From positions 1 through 54,153 of the forward strand of contig JAYUCY010000036.1 of NCBI GenBank assembly GCA_043740085.1: a stretch of DNA of 54,153 bases, read 5' to 3'. The position numbers were made by a program, and so were the translations under genes. This stretch comes from UBA668 sp043740085. GTDB lineage: Bacteria; Actinomycetota; Acidimicrobiia; Acidimicrobiales; Ilumatobacteraceae. Below are positions 1 through 7,577 of this stretch, piece by piece. Below the pieces are notes generated by a model, which saw nothing but the letters and a program-made list of their open reading frames with translations, searched no databases and had not been told where the DNA came from. Each line of letters starts with the position of its first letter. Positions within the stretch are counted from its first letter, which is position 1.

Positions 1-953
1 GGCGCGTCGTCCCTGGCCGGACGCTCCTCGATCGCCTCGGTCCCGACGTCGGGGTTGAAGCCCTTGATCGCCGGGACGTCGATCGGTGACGGCAGGTAGT
101 CGACGACCGCGTCGAGCAGGAGCTGGACGCCCTTGTTCTTGAACGCCGAGCCGCAGATGACCGGCACGAAGGCCGGCTCGGCCTTGCCGCGCACGGAGCT
201 GTTCACGCGCTTGCGGAGCGTCGCCTTGATTTCGTCCTCGGTCGGCTCTTCGCCCTTCAGGTACTTCTCGAGAATCTTGTCGTCGGCTTCGCTGACTTTC
301 TCGATGAGCTGCTCGCGGTAATGCTTCGCTTCGTCCATCATCTCGGCCGGGATGTCGCCGATGATGTAGTCCGCGCCCATCGTCTCGTCCTTATAGGTGA
401 TCGCCTTCATCTTGATGAGGTCGACCACGCCGAGGAACCGGTCTTCGGAGCCGATGGGGAGCTGAATCGCGACCGGGTTCGCTTCGAGCTTGGTGATTAT
501 CTGGTCGAAGGTCCGCTTGAAGTCCGCCCCGATGCGGTCCATCTTGTTGACGAAGCAGATGCGCGGGACGCGGTACTTGTCCGCCTGGCGCCAGACGGTT
601 TCCGACTGGGGCTCGACGCCAGCCACCGAGTCGAACACGGCCACGGCGCCGTCGAGGACGCGCAGCGAGCGCTCGACTTCGGCGGTGAAGTCCACGTGGC
701 CGGGCGTGTCGATGATGTTGATGCGGTGGTTATCCCAGATGCACGTGGTGGCGGCGGACGTGATGGTGATACCACGCTCCTGCTCCTGCGCCATGTGGTC
801 CATGGTGGCCGCACCGTCGTGCACCTCACCGATCTTGTAGCTCTTGCCCGTGTAGTAGAGGATGCGCTCGGTGGTGGTGGTCTTGCCGGCGTCGATGTGG
901 GCCATGATGCCGATATTGCGTGTGCGCTCCAGGGGGAATTCGCGCTTGGCCAT
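1..953 (-). CDS. fusA: Elongation factor G, N-terminal part (cut by the window edge)
   Basis: Translational GTPase that drives ribosomal translocation; acts in the cytosol. About 317 residues are visible from MAKREFPLERTRNIGI onward, so the gene runs out of the window on the minus strand and domains III-V are missing. The G-domain motifs are clear: AHIDAGKTT (P loop, near residue 20), DTPGHVDF (G3) and FVNKMDR (G4), with the EF-G type G' insert after them. The ATG at 951-953 follows an AG-rich leader (AGAGAGAGACACAG) that can serve as ribosome binding site. The gene upstream is not rpsG, as in a classical str operon, but an unrelated NERD-domain gene separated by a terminator, so fusA is transcribed from its own 5' region here. 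The sequence is of the housekeeping FusA1 type rather than a divergent FusA2 paralogue. Confidence 0.97.
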   Translation of the reverse strand, partial: MAKREFPLERTRNIGIMAHIDAGKTTTTERILYYTGKSYKIGEVHDGAATMDHMAQEQERGITITSAATTCIWDNHRINIIDTPGHVDFTAEVERSLRVLDGAVAVFDSVAGVEPQSETVWRQADKYRVPRICFVNKMDRIGADFKRTFDQIITKLEANPVAIQLPIGSEDRFLGVVDLIKMKAITYKDETMGADYIIGDIPAEMMDEAKHYREQLIEKVSEADDKILEKYLKGEEPTEDEIKATLRKRVNSSVRGKAEPAFVPVICGSAFKNKGVQLLLDAVVDYLPSPIDVPAIKGFNPDVGTEAIEERPARDDA

Positions 954-1024
954 CTCTGTGTCTCTCTCTACTCACGGACGACTTGCTCACGTGCGTCGTG
1001 TTGCGGTTATGGGCGCGCAACGAC

Positions 1025-1048
1025 CGAAAAAGGCCGATGGCGCGGCCT
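1025..1048 (-). terminator. Rho-independent terminator after the NERD-domain gene
   Basis: On the minus strand the sequence reads AGGCCG, a six-base loop, CGGCCT and then TTTT: a perfect 6-bp GC-rich stem followed directly by a T run. It lies between the stop of the upstream NERD-domain gene (1128) and the fusA start (953) and should separate the two transcription units. Confidence 0.6.
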
Positions 1049-1127
1049 GCAATGCTACCGGCGGCCTCCCCCAACGCGGTGAAGTTCGCGGGCGTGGCCG
1101 AGTTGGTGCACCAACCGGAGGGGTCGG

Positions 1128-2420
1128 CTAGCAGTCAGTTGCCGGTGCGGTGACTATCGTCGGCTCGCTGGCAACTCTGCTGTCGGCCAGCACCGCAGTG
1201 ACCCGCATGGTGTAGGCGGCGTTCGCCGCTTGGCCAACCAGCGATGTCCACGCGCTGAGCGGGGAGTCAATTGGCGGCAATGCGCTCCAGGTGGCATCCA
1301 GGTTTTGCAGCTCAATCTCGTAACGCACCAGACCGGGTACGTCGCCCGGCCACACCGGCGACAACTGCCAGCCACCACCGGGCACCGGACACGACGCTGC
1401 GAAGGAAACGTCCGGCGCCGAACTGGCAGCGCGCGCGCTGGACGTGCTCGCGAAAAGACTGGTGTCGCGCGCTGTTGCCGCTGTTGCAGGCCGGACCGTT
1501 GTTGGTGTCGCCGCAACCTCGGCGTTGTCGTCGCTCCAGATGGCTTTGACGAGACTGCCGAAGCCAACCGCCAGCACGCACATGGTGACGAGTGCCGCGG
1601 CGATGAACCTGATCGATCGCGAACGCCCCGACTTCTCCCTCGTCGGTGTCGGCGCCGGCACGCGGTGCCGCGTGGGAGTCGGCGCCGCGGCCGCCGACTC
1701 GCCGCGGCGGGCCTTCTTCATCGGCGGCTCGGTGGCAAGGCGACCCTTCATCGACTGGGCCAATGTTGGTACGTGAGGCGGCACCACGGGGACGACCGAC
1801 CAGTCGGGAGCAGGCTCCGCCTGAACGCCAAGCGATGACTCGGTTCTCGGGACGGACCCGGTGTTGTGCAGCAACGGCAGAGCCCGTTCGCTGACCTCGG
1901 CCACCTGATGTGGCGGCAGCAGGGTGTGCGACCCGCGAGTCACGACCCTCGCAATCAGGTCGCCGGTGCAGACCAGCACCCCTGCCACCTTCGCCGGTAC
2001 GGCGGTTGGGAGCGTTGCATCCAACAGCGCTACCACCCCGACCACTGGCGTGCGCAGCAGTTGTGTGAGGAGCTGCGCCTCCACCTTCGCGGCAGCCAGA
2101 ACATCGCTCAACGACCGGGAGTCAGCCCACAACTCGCCGTCGCGGAACTCGACGATGTGTGAGCATCGACGAAGGACAACAACAAACGCCCCGCCCGGCC
2201 CAACCACCAGATGGTCGACGTTGCCTTTCGACCCTGGTAGGCGCAGGTCGTGCAACAACGCGTAGGCGGGCGGCAACATCGCCAGCTGCATGGCCATTGC
2301 CCGTTCATCGGCCGCTAGCGCCTCGAACCATTTGGCTTCCGCCATGAGTCGGTCGGCGGTGGCGCGCCGCTGCGATGCCTGTTGTAACGCGCTTCCACCA
2401 GCAACTCCACCCTCAATCAC
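1128..2420 (-). CDS. Membrane-anchored NERD-domain protein
   Basis: 430 residues with GTG start. Residues about 30-160 look like a NERD (nuclease-related) domain: the segment LHDLRLPGSKGNVDHLVVGP has the hallmark 'D-hydrophobic-(V/I)-(L/V)-GP-x-G' shape of that family, followed by FVVVLRR in place of the more usual VxETK strand. A Pro/Arg/Thr-rich linker (about 215-265) leads to one transmembrane helix (FIAAALVTMCVLAVGFGSLV, about 268-288) and a Ser/Ala/Thr-rich plus FN3-like outer segment ending in Cys. The NERD part would therefore be cytoplasmic and the C-terminus external. NERD proteins are presumed DNA-processing enzymes, but catalytic residues are not convincingly conserved here, so nuclease activity is doubtful. 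It precedes fusA on the same strand but is separated from it by a terminator. Confidence 0.7.
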   Translation of the reverse strand: MIEGGVAGGSALQQASQRRATADRLMAEAKWFEALAADERAMAMQLAMLPPAYALLHDLRLPGSKGNVDHLVVGPGGAFVVVLRRCSHIVEFRDGELWADSRSLSDVLAAAKVEAQLLTQLLRTPVVGVVALLDATLPTAVPAKVAGVLVCTGDLIARVVTRGSHTLLPPHQVAEVSERALPLLHNTGSVPRTESSLGVQAEPAPDWSVVPVVPPHVPTLAQSMKGRLATEPPMKKARRGESAAAAPTPTRHRVPAPTPTREKSGRSRSIRFIAAALVTMCVLAVGFGSLVKAIWSDDNAEVAATPTTVRPATAATARDTSLFASTSSARAASSAPDVSFAASCPVPGGGWQLSPVWPGDVPGLVRYEIELQNLDATWSALPPIDSPLSAWTSLVGQAANAAYTMRVTAVLADSRVASEPTIVTAPATDC

Positions 2421-2479
2421 AGAAGTGTTATCGACAGCGCAGCGCTCGCCTTAACTCAGGCTTGACGTTTCTGTCGTGG

Positions 2480-2521
2480 TACTCGCAAAGTGTTACTCGC
2501 AAAGTGCTACTCGCAAAGTGT
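2480..2521. repeat. Three tandem 14-bp repeats
   Basis: Units at 2480-2493, 2494-2507 and 2508-2521 each read TACTCGCAAAGTG plus T or C, so the three differ only in the last base. They lie in the 126-bp gap between the amine oxidase stop (2547) and the NERD gene start (2420), i.e. immediately upstream of the NERD gene. Phased or direct-repeat operator, or simple slippage repeat; no way to tell from sequence alone. Confidence 0.8.
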
Positions 2522-2546
2522 TCTTGGGAAGTGAGGTTCCGAACGT

Positions 2547-3827
2547 TCAGCCGAGGGAGGCGAGGACGGCTTCGGCGGCTCGGCGGCCGCTGAACAGGGC
2601 GCCTTGAATCGAGGGTGTGTCGCGGTGATCGCCGCAGACGAAGAGTCCGTCTCCCAACGCCACCCGCTTCTTGGGCGCAAACGGCGGCTGCGAGTCGGGT
2701 TGCCCGTGGGCGATCGAGTCCGTGCGCAACACCCGCCACTCGTCGACTGGTGCGCCCCACCAGCGGCGCAGTTGGGCACGCACCGCGTTGGGCAGCGCGC
2801 TCAAGTCCCCCTCGGCCGCAGGGCACGCCGCTGCGATGAGCGCTTGCCCGTCCGGCGCACAGTTGGGTGACACGTTGCTCATCACGGCCACGTTCAAGGC
2901 CGGGCCGGTGATGGTGCCATCGAGGACGATGAGCTTGTCGTCGATCGGCGGCTTCGGCGCCGCGAACCACACGCACGACACGGTGCGCGAAGCGGGGGCC
3001 GCAACGTGCCGCTCGCGCAACAGCTCGGCGGCGCCCGGCCCTTCGGTTGCGACGACCACGCGTGCGCCGCGCACCACTCGCCCATCGACTAGCTGCACCG
3101 CGCCCGGCGCGACCACAGCGGCGGCGCACCCCAGACGCACGGTGCCAGGCAGTAGCCCGGCAGCTAGCTGGTCGGGGATGGCCTGCATGCCAAATGCGGG
3201 GACGACGGAGTCGCCAACCGCAAGGCAGCGCAGGATGATGTCGGCCATACGGCGGCTGGCAGACAGGTTCACATCGAGCTGGATGCCGCCGAGTAGCGGC
3301 CGAAAGAACCGGTCGATCATGTGGGTGCTGAAACCTAGGTCGCGCAGCGACGTGAGCGTGCTGACGTCCTCACGCTGCAGCAGCGACACGGGGTCGGCGT
3401 TGCGCAGCCGGTGCAGTAGTCCAGCAAGCCGAACCTTGTCGGTCACGCTGCCCACCGGTGCGAACGCGCTGGAGAACAGCATGCTTGGCCGGCGCGTGGG
3501 GTCGCCGATGGCGTGCATGCGTTTTCCCAGCCAGACGAGCGACCCAGGGTCGAACGCGCACGGGCGCAACGCCGCTAGATCGAGCTGACGGCCAACTTCC
3601 GGGTAGGCCGTCAGCAGTACTTGAAACCCGCGATCGAGTCGAAAGCCGTCGACCACGTCGGTGCGCACGCGGCCACCCACGCCGTCGGACGCTTCGACAA
3701 TGACCGCTGTCCGCCCAGCGGCTTCCACAGCTCGGGCCGTCGCCAAGCCCGCGAGACCGGCACCAACGATGACGACGTCGACTCGGTCTGGCAACTGGGC
3801 AGAGGATGGCGTGGACGCGAGGTTCAT
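2547..3827 (-). CDS. FAD-dependent flavin amine oxidase / phytoene-desaturase-like protein
   Basis: 426 residues. An N-terminal Rossmann dinucleotide-binding motif (VVIVGAGLAGLATARAVE, residues 19-36) is followed by the acidic end of strand 2 (VIVEASDGVGGRVRT) typical of the flavin amine oxidase/protoporphyrinogen oxidase/phytoene desaturase superfamily. The C-terminal FAD motif is GLFVCGDHRDTPSIQGALFSG, where the Asp contacts FAD and the SIQGA helix caps the cofactor. The substrate is not evident; carotenoid-like or amine substrates are both possible. The start ATG at 3825-3827 has a TAGGTT hexamer nine bases upstream, consistent with a leaderless transcript. It is divergent from the ABC exporter pair. 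Confidence 0.85.
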   Translation of the reverse strand: MNLASTPSSAQLPDRVDVVIVGAGLAGLATARAVEAAGRTAVIVEASDGVGGRVRTDVVDGFRLDRGFQVLLTAYPEVGRQLDLAALRPCAFDPGSLVWLGKRMHAIGDPTRRPSMLFSSAFAPVGSVTDKVRLAGLLHRLRNADPVSLLQREDVSTLTSLRDLGFSTHMIDRFFRPLLGGIQLDVNLSASRRMADIILRCLAVGDSVVPAFGMQAIPDQLAAGLLPGTVRLGCAAAVVAPGAVQLVDGRVVRGARVVVATEGPGAAELLRERHVAAPASRTVSCVWFAAPKPPIDDKLIVLDGTITGPALNVAVMSNVSPNCAPDGQALIAAACPAAEGDLSALPNAVRAQLRRWWGAPVDEWRVLRTDSIAHGQPDSQPPFAPKKRVALGDGLFVCGDHRDTPSIQGALFSGRRAAEAVLASLG

Positions 3828-3898
3828 GGCCGCGCGAACCTACCTGAGTCCGCATGCTTCATCTCGGCCGGCTTCGTGCAGAATCCTGGAGCGGCGGC

Positions 3899-3919
3899 AT
3901 GATGTCGGACACATGTTGA
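3899..3919 (+). CDS. Possible six-codon leader peptide overlapping the exporter start
   Basis: An ATG-ATG start preceded by GGAG (about 3888-3891) encodes MMSDTC and stops with TGA at 3917-3919, overlapping the ATG (3913) of the first ABC subunit in another frame. Such an overlap can couple translation of the downstream gene. It is too short to be judged by composition; this is an inference from position and ribosome-binding sequence only. Confidence 0.25.
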   Translation: MMSDTC

Positions 3920-5649
3920 TTCGACTTCTGCGCACGCACCTTCGTCGCTACAAGTCGCTTCTGGTCGCGGTCGTGCTCTTGCAGGCAGCGCAGACGGCGG
4001 CGGCGCTCACTCTTCCCACCCTCAATGCCGACATCATCGACAAGGGCGTGGCAACTGGCGACACCGGATACATCTGGCGCCACGGTGGCCTGATGCTCTT
4101 GGTGGCCATGATTCAAATCGCGTTCTCCATCACCGCCATCTATTACGGCTCGAAGGTTGCAACCGGCTTCGGTCGCGATGTGCGCCGCGCGCTCTTCCAT
4201 CAGGTGACCGAATTCTCCGCTCGCGAGGTCAGCCATTTCGGGCCGCCGACGCTGATCACCCGCGTCACCAATGATGCACAGCAGGTGCAAACCCTTGTGC
4301 AAATGACCTGCACGTTGTTGATCGCGGCGCCGCTGACGGCGGTGGGCGGCCTGGTCATGGCGCTACGCGAGGACGTGCAGCTCACCTGGATTCTCGCGGT
4401 CGCGATTCCAGTGCTCGTCCTTTCCATCGGCACTGTCATCTACAACATGGTCCCCACCTTCCGGCGCGTGCAGGAACGCACCGACGAGATCAACGGTGTG
4501 CTGCGCGAGCAGATCACCGGCATCCGCGTCGTGCGCGCCTTCGTGCGCGAGCCCTACGAGACCGAGCGCTTCGAACGCAGCAACTACCAGCTGACTCGTA
4601 CCGCGCTGCGTGGCGGCCGGTTGATGGGTTTGATGTTCCCCACCGTGATCATGATCGTCAACATCTCCAGTGTCGCCGTCATCTGGTTCGGTTCGAATCG
4701 GGTCGACGCCGGCAATCTGCAGATCGGTGCACTGATCGCCTTCCTCACCTACCTGATGCAGATCCTGATGGCGGTGATGTTGGCCACCTATATGGCGGCA
4801 CTCGTGCCCCGCGCGGCGGTAAGTGCCGAGCGAATTCAGGAGGTGCTGCAGACGGCATCCAGCGTGAAGGCCGCCGAGCACCCCGTCGAGCACCTGCCCG
4901 AGGGCGCCTCCGTAGAGTTCCGTAATGCAGGCTTCCGCTACCCCGGCGCCGAGCGGCCGGTGCTCTGTGACATCACCTTTACCTGCCTCGCCGGCCAGAC
5001 CACCGCTGTGATCGGCAGTACAGGTTCGGGCAAGACGACGTTGGCCAGCTTGGTTGCCCGCCTCTTCGACGTCACCGAGGGTTCGGTACTGGTGAACGGA
5101 GTTGATGTGCGCGAGCTGGCCACCGACGCGCTGTGGCAACGCATTGGCTTGGTCCCGCAACGGCCGTATCTGTTCAGCGGCACGGTTGCCAGCAACCTGC
5201 GCTACGGCAAACCCGACGCCTCCGATGACGAGCTGTGGGAAGCACTGACCGTCGCCCAGGCTGCCGATTTCGTGCGAGCCATGCCCGACGGTTTGGACTC
5301 CGCCATCTCGCAAGGCGGCACCAATGTCTCGGGAGGTCAGCGGCAGCGCCTCGCGATTGCTCGTGCGTTGGTCCGCAAGCCCGAGGTGTACCTCTTCGAC
5401 GACTCGCTCTCGGCGCTCGACATGGCCACCGATGCACGATTGCGAGCCGCGCTCGCGCCATATACACGCGATGCCGTCGTGCTGATGGTCGCCCAGCGAG
5501 TCACCAGCATCAAGAACGCCGACCAGATCCTTGTCCTCGAGGACGGTGAGCCCGTCGGTCTGGGCACGCACAACGAGCTGTTGGAACGGTGCCCGACCTA
5601 CGTGGAGATTGTGAACTCTCAGCTCACCGCCGAGGAGGCCGCGGCATGA
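3913..5649 (+). CDS. ABC exporter subunit A (fused permease/ATPase, degenerate catalytic site)
   Basis: 578 residues with an N-terminal six-helix type IV exporter membrane domain and a C-terminal nucleotide-binding domain. Walker A is GSTGSGKTT (from residue 368), the signature is VSGGQRQR (from 472) and Walker B is VYLFDDSLSALD, so the residue that should be the catalytic Glu is Asp497. One impaired site is the rule in heterodimeric exporters such as BmrC/BmrD or TM287/288, and the next gene supplies the intact partner. The start at 3913 was chosen because MLIRLLRTHLRRYKS begins the usual N-terminal elbow helix; the upstream open frame looks non-coding. Stop and next start overlap as ATGA, indicating translational coupling. 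Substrate unknown (lipid, peptide or drug). Confidence 0.93.
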   Translation: MLIRLLRTHLRRYKSLLVAVVLLQAAQTAAALTLPTLNADIIDKGVATGDTGYIWRHGGLMLLVAMIQIAFSITAIYYGSKVATGFGRDVRRALFHQVTEFSAREVSHFGPPTLITRVTNDAQQVQTLVQMTCTLLIAAPLTAVGGLVMALREDVQLTWILAVAIPVLVLSIGTVIYNMVPTFRRVQERTDEINGVLREQITGIRVVRAFVREPYETERFERSNYQLTRTALRGGRLMGLMFPTVIMIVNISSVAVIWFGSNRVDAGNLQIGALIAFLTYLMQILMAVMLATYMAALVPRAAVSAERIQEVLQTASSVKAAEHPVEHLPEGASVEFRNAGFRYPGAERPVLCDITFTCLAGQTTAVIGSTGSGKTTLASLVARLFDVTEGSVLVNGVDVRELATDALWQRIGLVPQRPYLFSGTVASNLRYGKPDASDDELWEALTVAQAADFVRAMPDGLDSAISQGGTNVSGGQRQRLAIARALVRKPEVYLFDDSLSALDMATDARLRAALAPYTRDAVVLMVAQRVTSIKNADQILVLEDGEPVGLGTHNELLERCPTYVEIVNSQLTAEEAAA

Positions 5650-7553
5650 GCGTCGGCGACAACACCAACGGCACCCACGACGATCACCCCACGAAGCAAC
5701 CGTCGGCACCGCCCTCCAGCACCTCCGAGATGCGCGGGCGGATGAACACCGTGGGCGTGCCCACCGAGAAGTCGAAAGACTTTTCCGCAACCAGCAAGCG
5801 ACTGTTCCGCCGCCTCGGCCCCGAACGCCCGAAGGCGTACCTCGTACTCGTGCTCGCCGTCGTCAGTGTTGCGCTGGTGGTCTCCGGACCAAAGATTTTG
5901 GGGCACGCCACCAACCTGATTTTCGAAGGTCTCGTTCGCTCATCGAAGGGCGGCGCGGGCATCGACTTCAGTGCACTACACACGACACTGTGGATAGCAG
6001 TAGGCCTTTACCTCACCGGCTACGCGTTGGCGTACCTGCAGGCGTTCGTGTTGGCCGGTGTCGTCCAGCGCACGATGTACCGCCTGCGTGCCGACGTGGA
6101 AACGAAGCTGCACGCAATGCCGCTTTCGTACCTCGACCGACAGGCTCGCGGCGACCTGCTCAGTCGGGTCACCAACGACATCGACAACGTTGCGCAGAGC
6201 ATGCAGCAGTCGCTCAGCCAGCTGCTGCAGGGTGTGCTCACCATCGCCGGCACCATCGGCATGATGCTGTGGATCTCGTGGCAGCTGGCCATCGTGGCGG
6301 TCATTTCGGTGCCCATCTCGCTCTTGCTGATGAAGAAGATCGCCGGCCACTCCAAGGGCAAGTTCATCGCTCAGTGGAAGCACACCGGTGCGCTCAACGC
6401 GCAGGTCGAGGAGACCTTCACCGGCCACCCGATCGTGAAGGCGTTCGGCCGCCAGCGCGAGGCGCAGGCCCGCTTCGATGCCACCAACGACAAGCTGTAC
6501 GAGGCTGGCTTCGCGGCACAGTTCATCAGCGGTTGCGTGCAGCCGGCGATGGTGATGATCGGCAACCTGAACTACGTCGCCATCGCCGTGTTCGGTGGCC
6601 TGAAGGTGGCCAACGGTTCGTTGGGCCTTGGCGACGTGCAGGCCTTCATCCAGTACTCGCGCCAGTTCTCCCAGCCACTCACGCAGACTGCCTCGATGGT
6701 CAACGTGTTGCAGTCCGGCATTGCCTCCGCCGAGCGCGTGTTTGAGCTGCTCGATGCACCTGAGCAAAGCCCCGACGCACCGGCCTTCGTCAATCCGTCG
6801 CCGGCCAACGGTCGCGTCGAGTTCATCGACGTCTCGTTCCGCTACCGCGAGGACACGCCGCTGATCGACGACCTGTCGCTGGTGGCCGAGCCCGGCCAGA
6901 CGGTGGCAATCGTGGGCCCCACTGGCGCCGGCAAGACGACGCTGGTCAACCTGATCATGCGGTTCTACGAACTCAACAGCGGCGCGATCGAGCTAGACGG
7001 CCGCGACATCTCGCAGATGCCCCGTGCCGCGCTGCGCAGCGAGATGGGCATGGTGTTACAAGACACCTGGCTCTTCGGCGGCACCATCCGAGAAAACATT
7101 GCATACGGCAACACCGAGGCCACCGAGGAGCAGATCATGGCCGCCGCCAAGGCGTGTTACGTCGACCGCTTCGCCCACTCGTTGCCGCTCGGATACGACA
7201 CCGTGCTCGATGACGAGGGCAGCTCGGTCAGCGCCGGCGAGAAGCAGTTGCTCACCATCGCTCGTGCGTTCCTGGCCAACCCCACCATCCTGATTCTCGA
7301 TGAGGCCACCAGCTCGGTCGACACTCGCACAGAAGTGTTGATTCAGAGGGCGATGGCCAAGCTGCGCGGCGGGCGCACCAGCTTCGTGATTGCGCACCGG
7401 CTGTCGACCATTCGTGACGCCGACGTCATTTTGGTGATGGACGCAGGCCGCATCGTCGAGCAGGGCTCGCACCAAGAACTACTGCAACGCCAGGGCGCCT
7501 ACTTCACGCTCTACAACGCCCAGTTCACCGGCGTCGCCGCCGAAGTCAGCTAG
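5646..7553 (+). CDS. ABC exporter subunit B (fused permease/ATPase, intact catalytic site)
   Basis: 635 residues. A hydrophilic N-terminal extension of about 55 residues (Asn/Thr/Pro rich) precedes six transmembrane helices and a nucleotide-binding domain with Walker A GPTGAGKTT (from residue 424), signature VSAGEKQ (from 528, the variant usual in B-type subunits of heterodimers) and Walker B ILILDEATSSVD with the catalytic Glu553. The H-loop is VIAHRLSTI. It starts inside the stop codon of subunit A. In the predicted heterodimer this subunit's Walker motifs and subunit A's canonical VSGGQ signature make the hydrolysing site. Long N-terminal extensions of this kind occur in actinobacterial MdlB-like proteins. 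Confidence 0.93.
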   Translation: MSVGDNTNGTHDDHPTKQPSAPPSSTSEMRGRMNTVGVPTEKSKDFSATSKRLFRRLGPERPKAYLVLVLAVVSVALVVSGPKILGHATNLIFEGLVRSSKGGAGIDFSALHTTLWIAVGLYLTGYALAYLQAFVLAGVVQRTMYRLRADVETKLHAMPLSYLDRQARGDLLSRVTNDIDNVAQSMQQSLSQLLQGVLTIAGTIGMMLWISWQLAIVAVISVPISLLLMKKIAGHSKGKFIAQWKHTGALNAQVEETFTGHPIVKAFGRQREAQARFDATNDKLYEAGFAAQFISGCVQPAMVMIGNLNYVAIAVFGGLKVANGSLGLGDVQAFIQYSRQFSQPLTQTASMVNVLQSGIASAERVFELLDAPEQSPDAPAFVNPSPANGRVEFIDVSFRYREDTPLIDDLSLVAEPGQTVAIVGPTGAGKTTLVNLIMRFYELNSGAIELDGRDISQMPRAALRSEMGMVLQDTWLFGGTIRENIAYGNTEATEEQIMAAAKACYVDRFAHSLPLGYDTVLDDEGSSVSAGEKQLLTIARAFLANPTILILDEATSSVDTRTEVLIQRAMAKLRGGRTSFVIAHRLSTIRDADVILVMDAGRIVEQGSHQELLQRQGAYFTLYNAQFTGVAAEVS

Positions 7554-7558
7554 CCGCT

Positions 7559-7577
7559 CGCCAAGCTTCAGTTGGCG
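7559..7577. terminator. Hairpin between two convergent genes
   Basis: CGCCAA and TTGGCG (7559-7564 and 7572-7577) form a perfect 6-bp stem with a 7-base loop just after the exporter operon stop, overlapping the stop of the convergent oxidoreductase gene. There is no T run, so it may be a weak bidirectional terminator or 3'-end stabilising hairpin. Confidence 0.35.

Noticed and set aside
321..1082. 253-codon plus-strand ORF over fusA
   Set aside because: It is antisense to fusA, whose protein motifs are unambiguous; composition is that of a shadow frame.
1090..1127. tRNA-like 5' half (GGGCGTGGCCGAGTTGGTGC) before the NERD gene end
   Set aside because: No matching acceptor 3' arm, anticodon stem or T arm follows; the sequence runs straight into the NERD gene's stop region.
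4363..5790. 475-codon minus-strand ORF over the ABC exporter
   Set aside because: Long antisense frame typical of high-GC genes; no family similarity, while the plus strand encodes clear ABC motifs.
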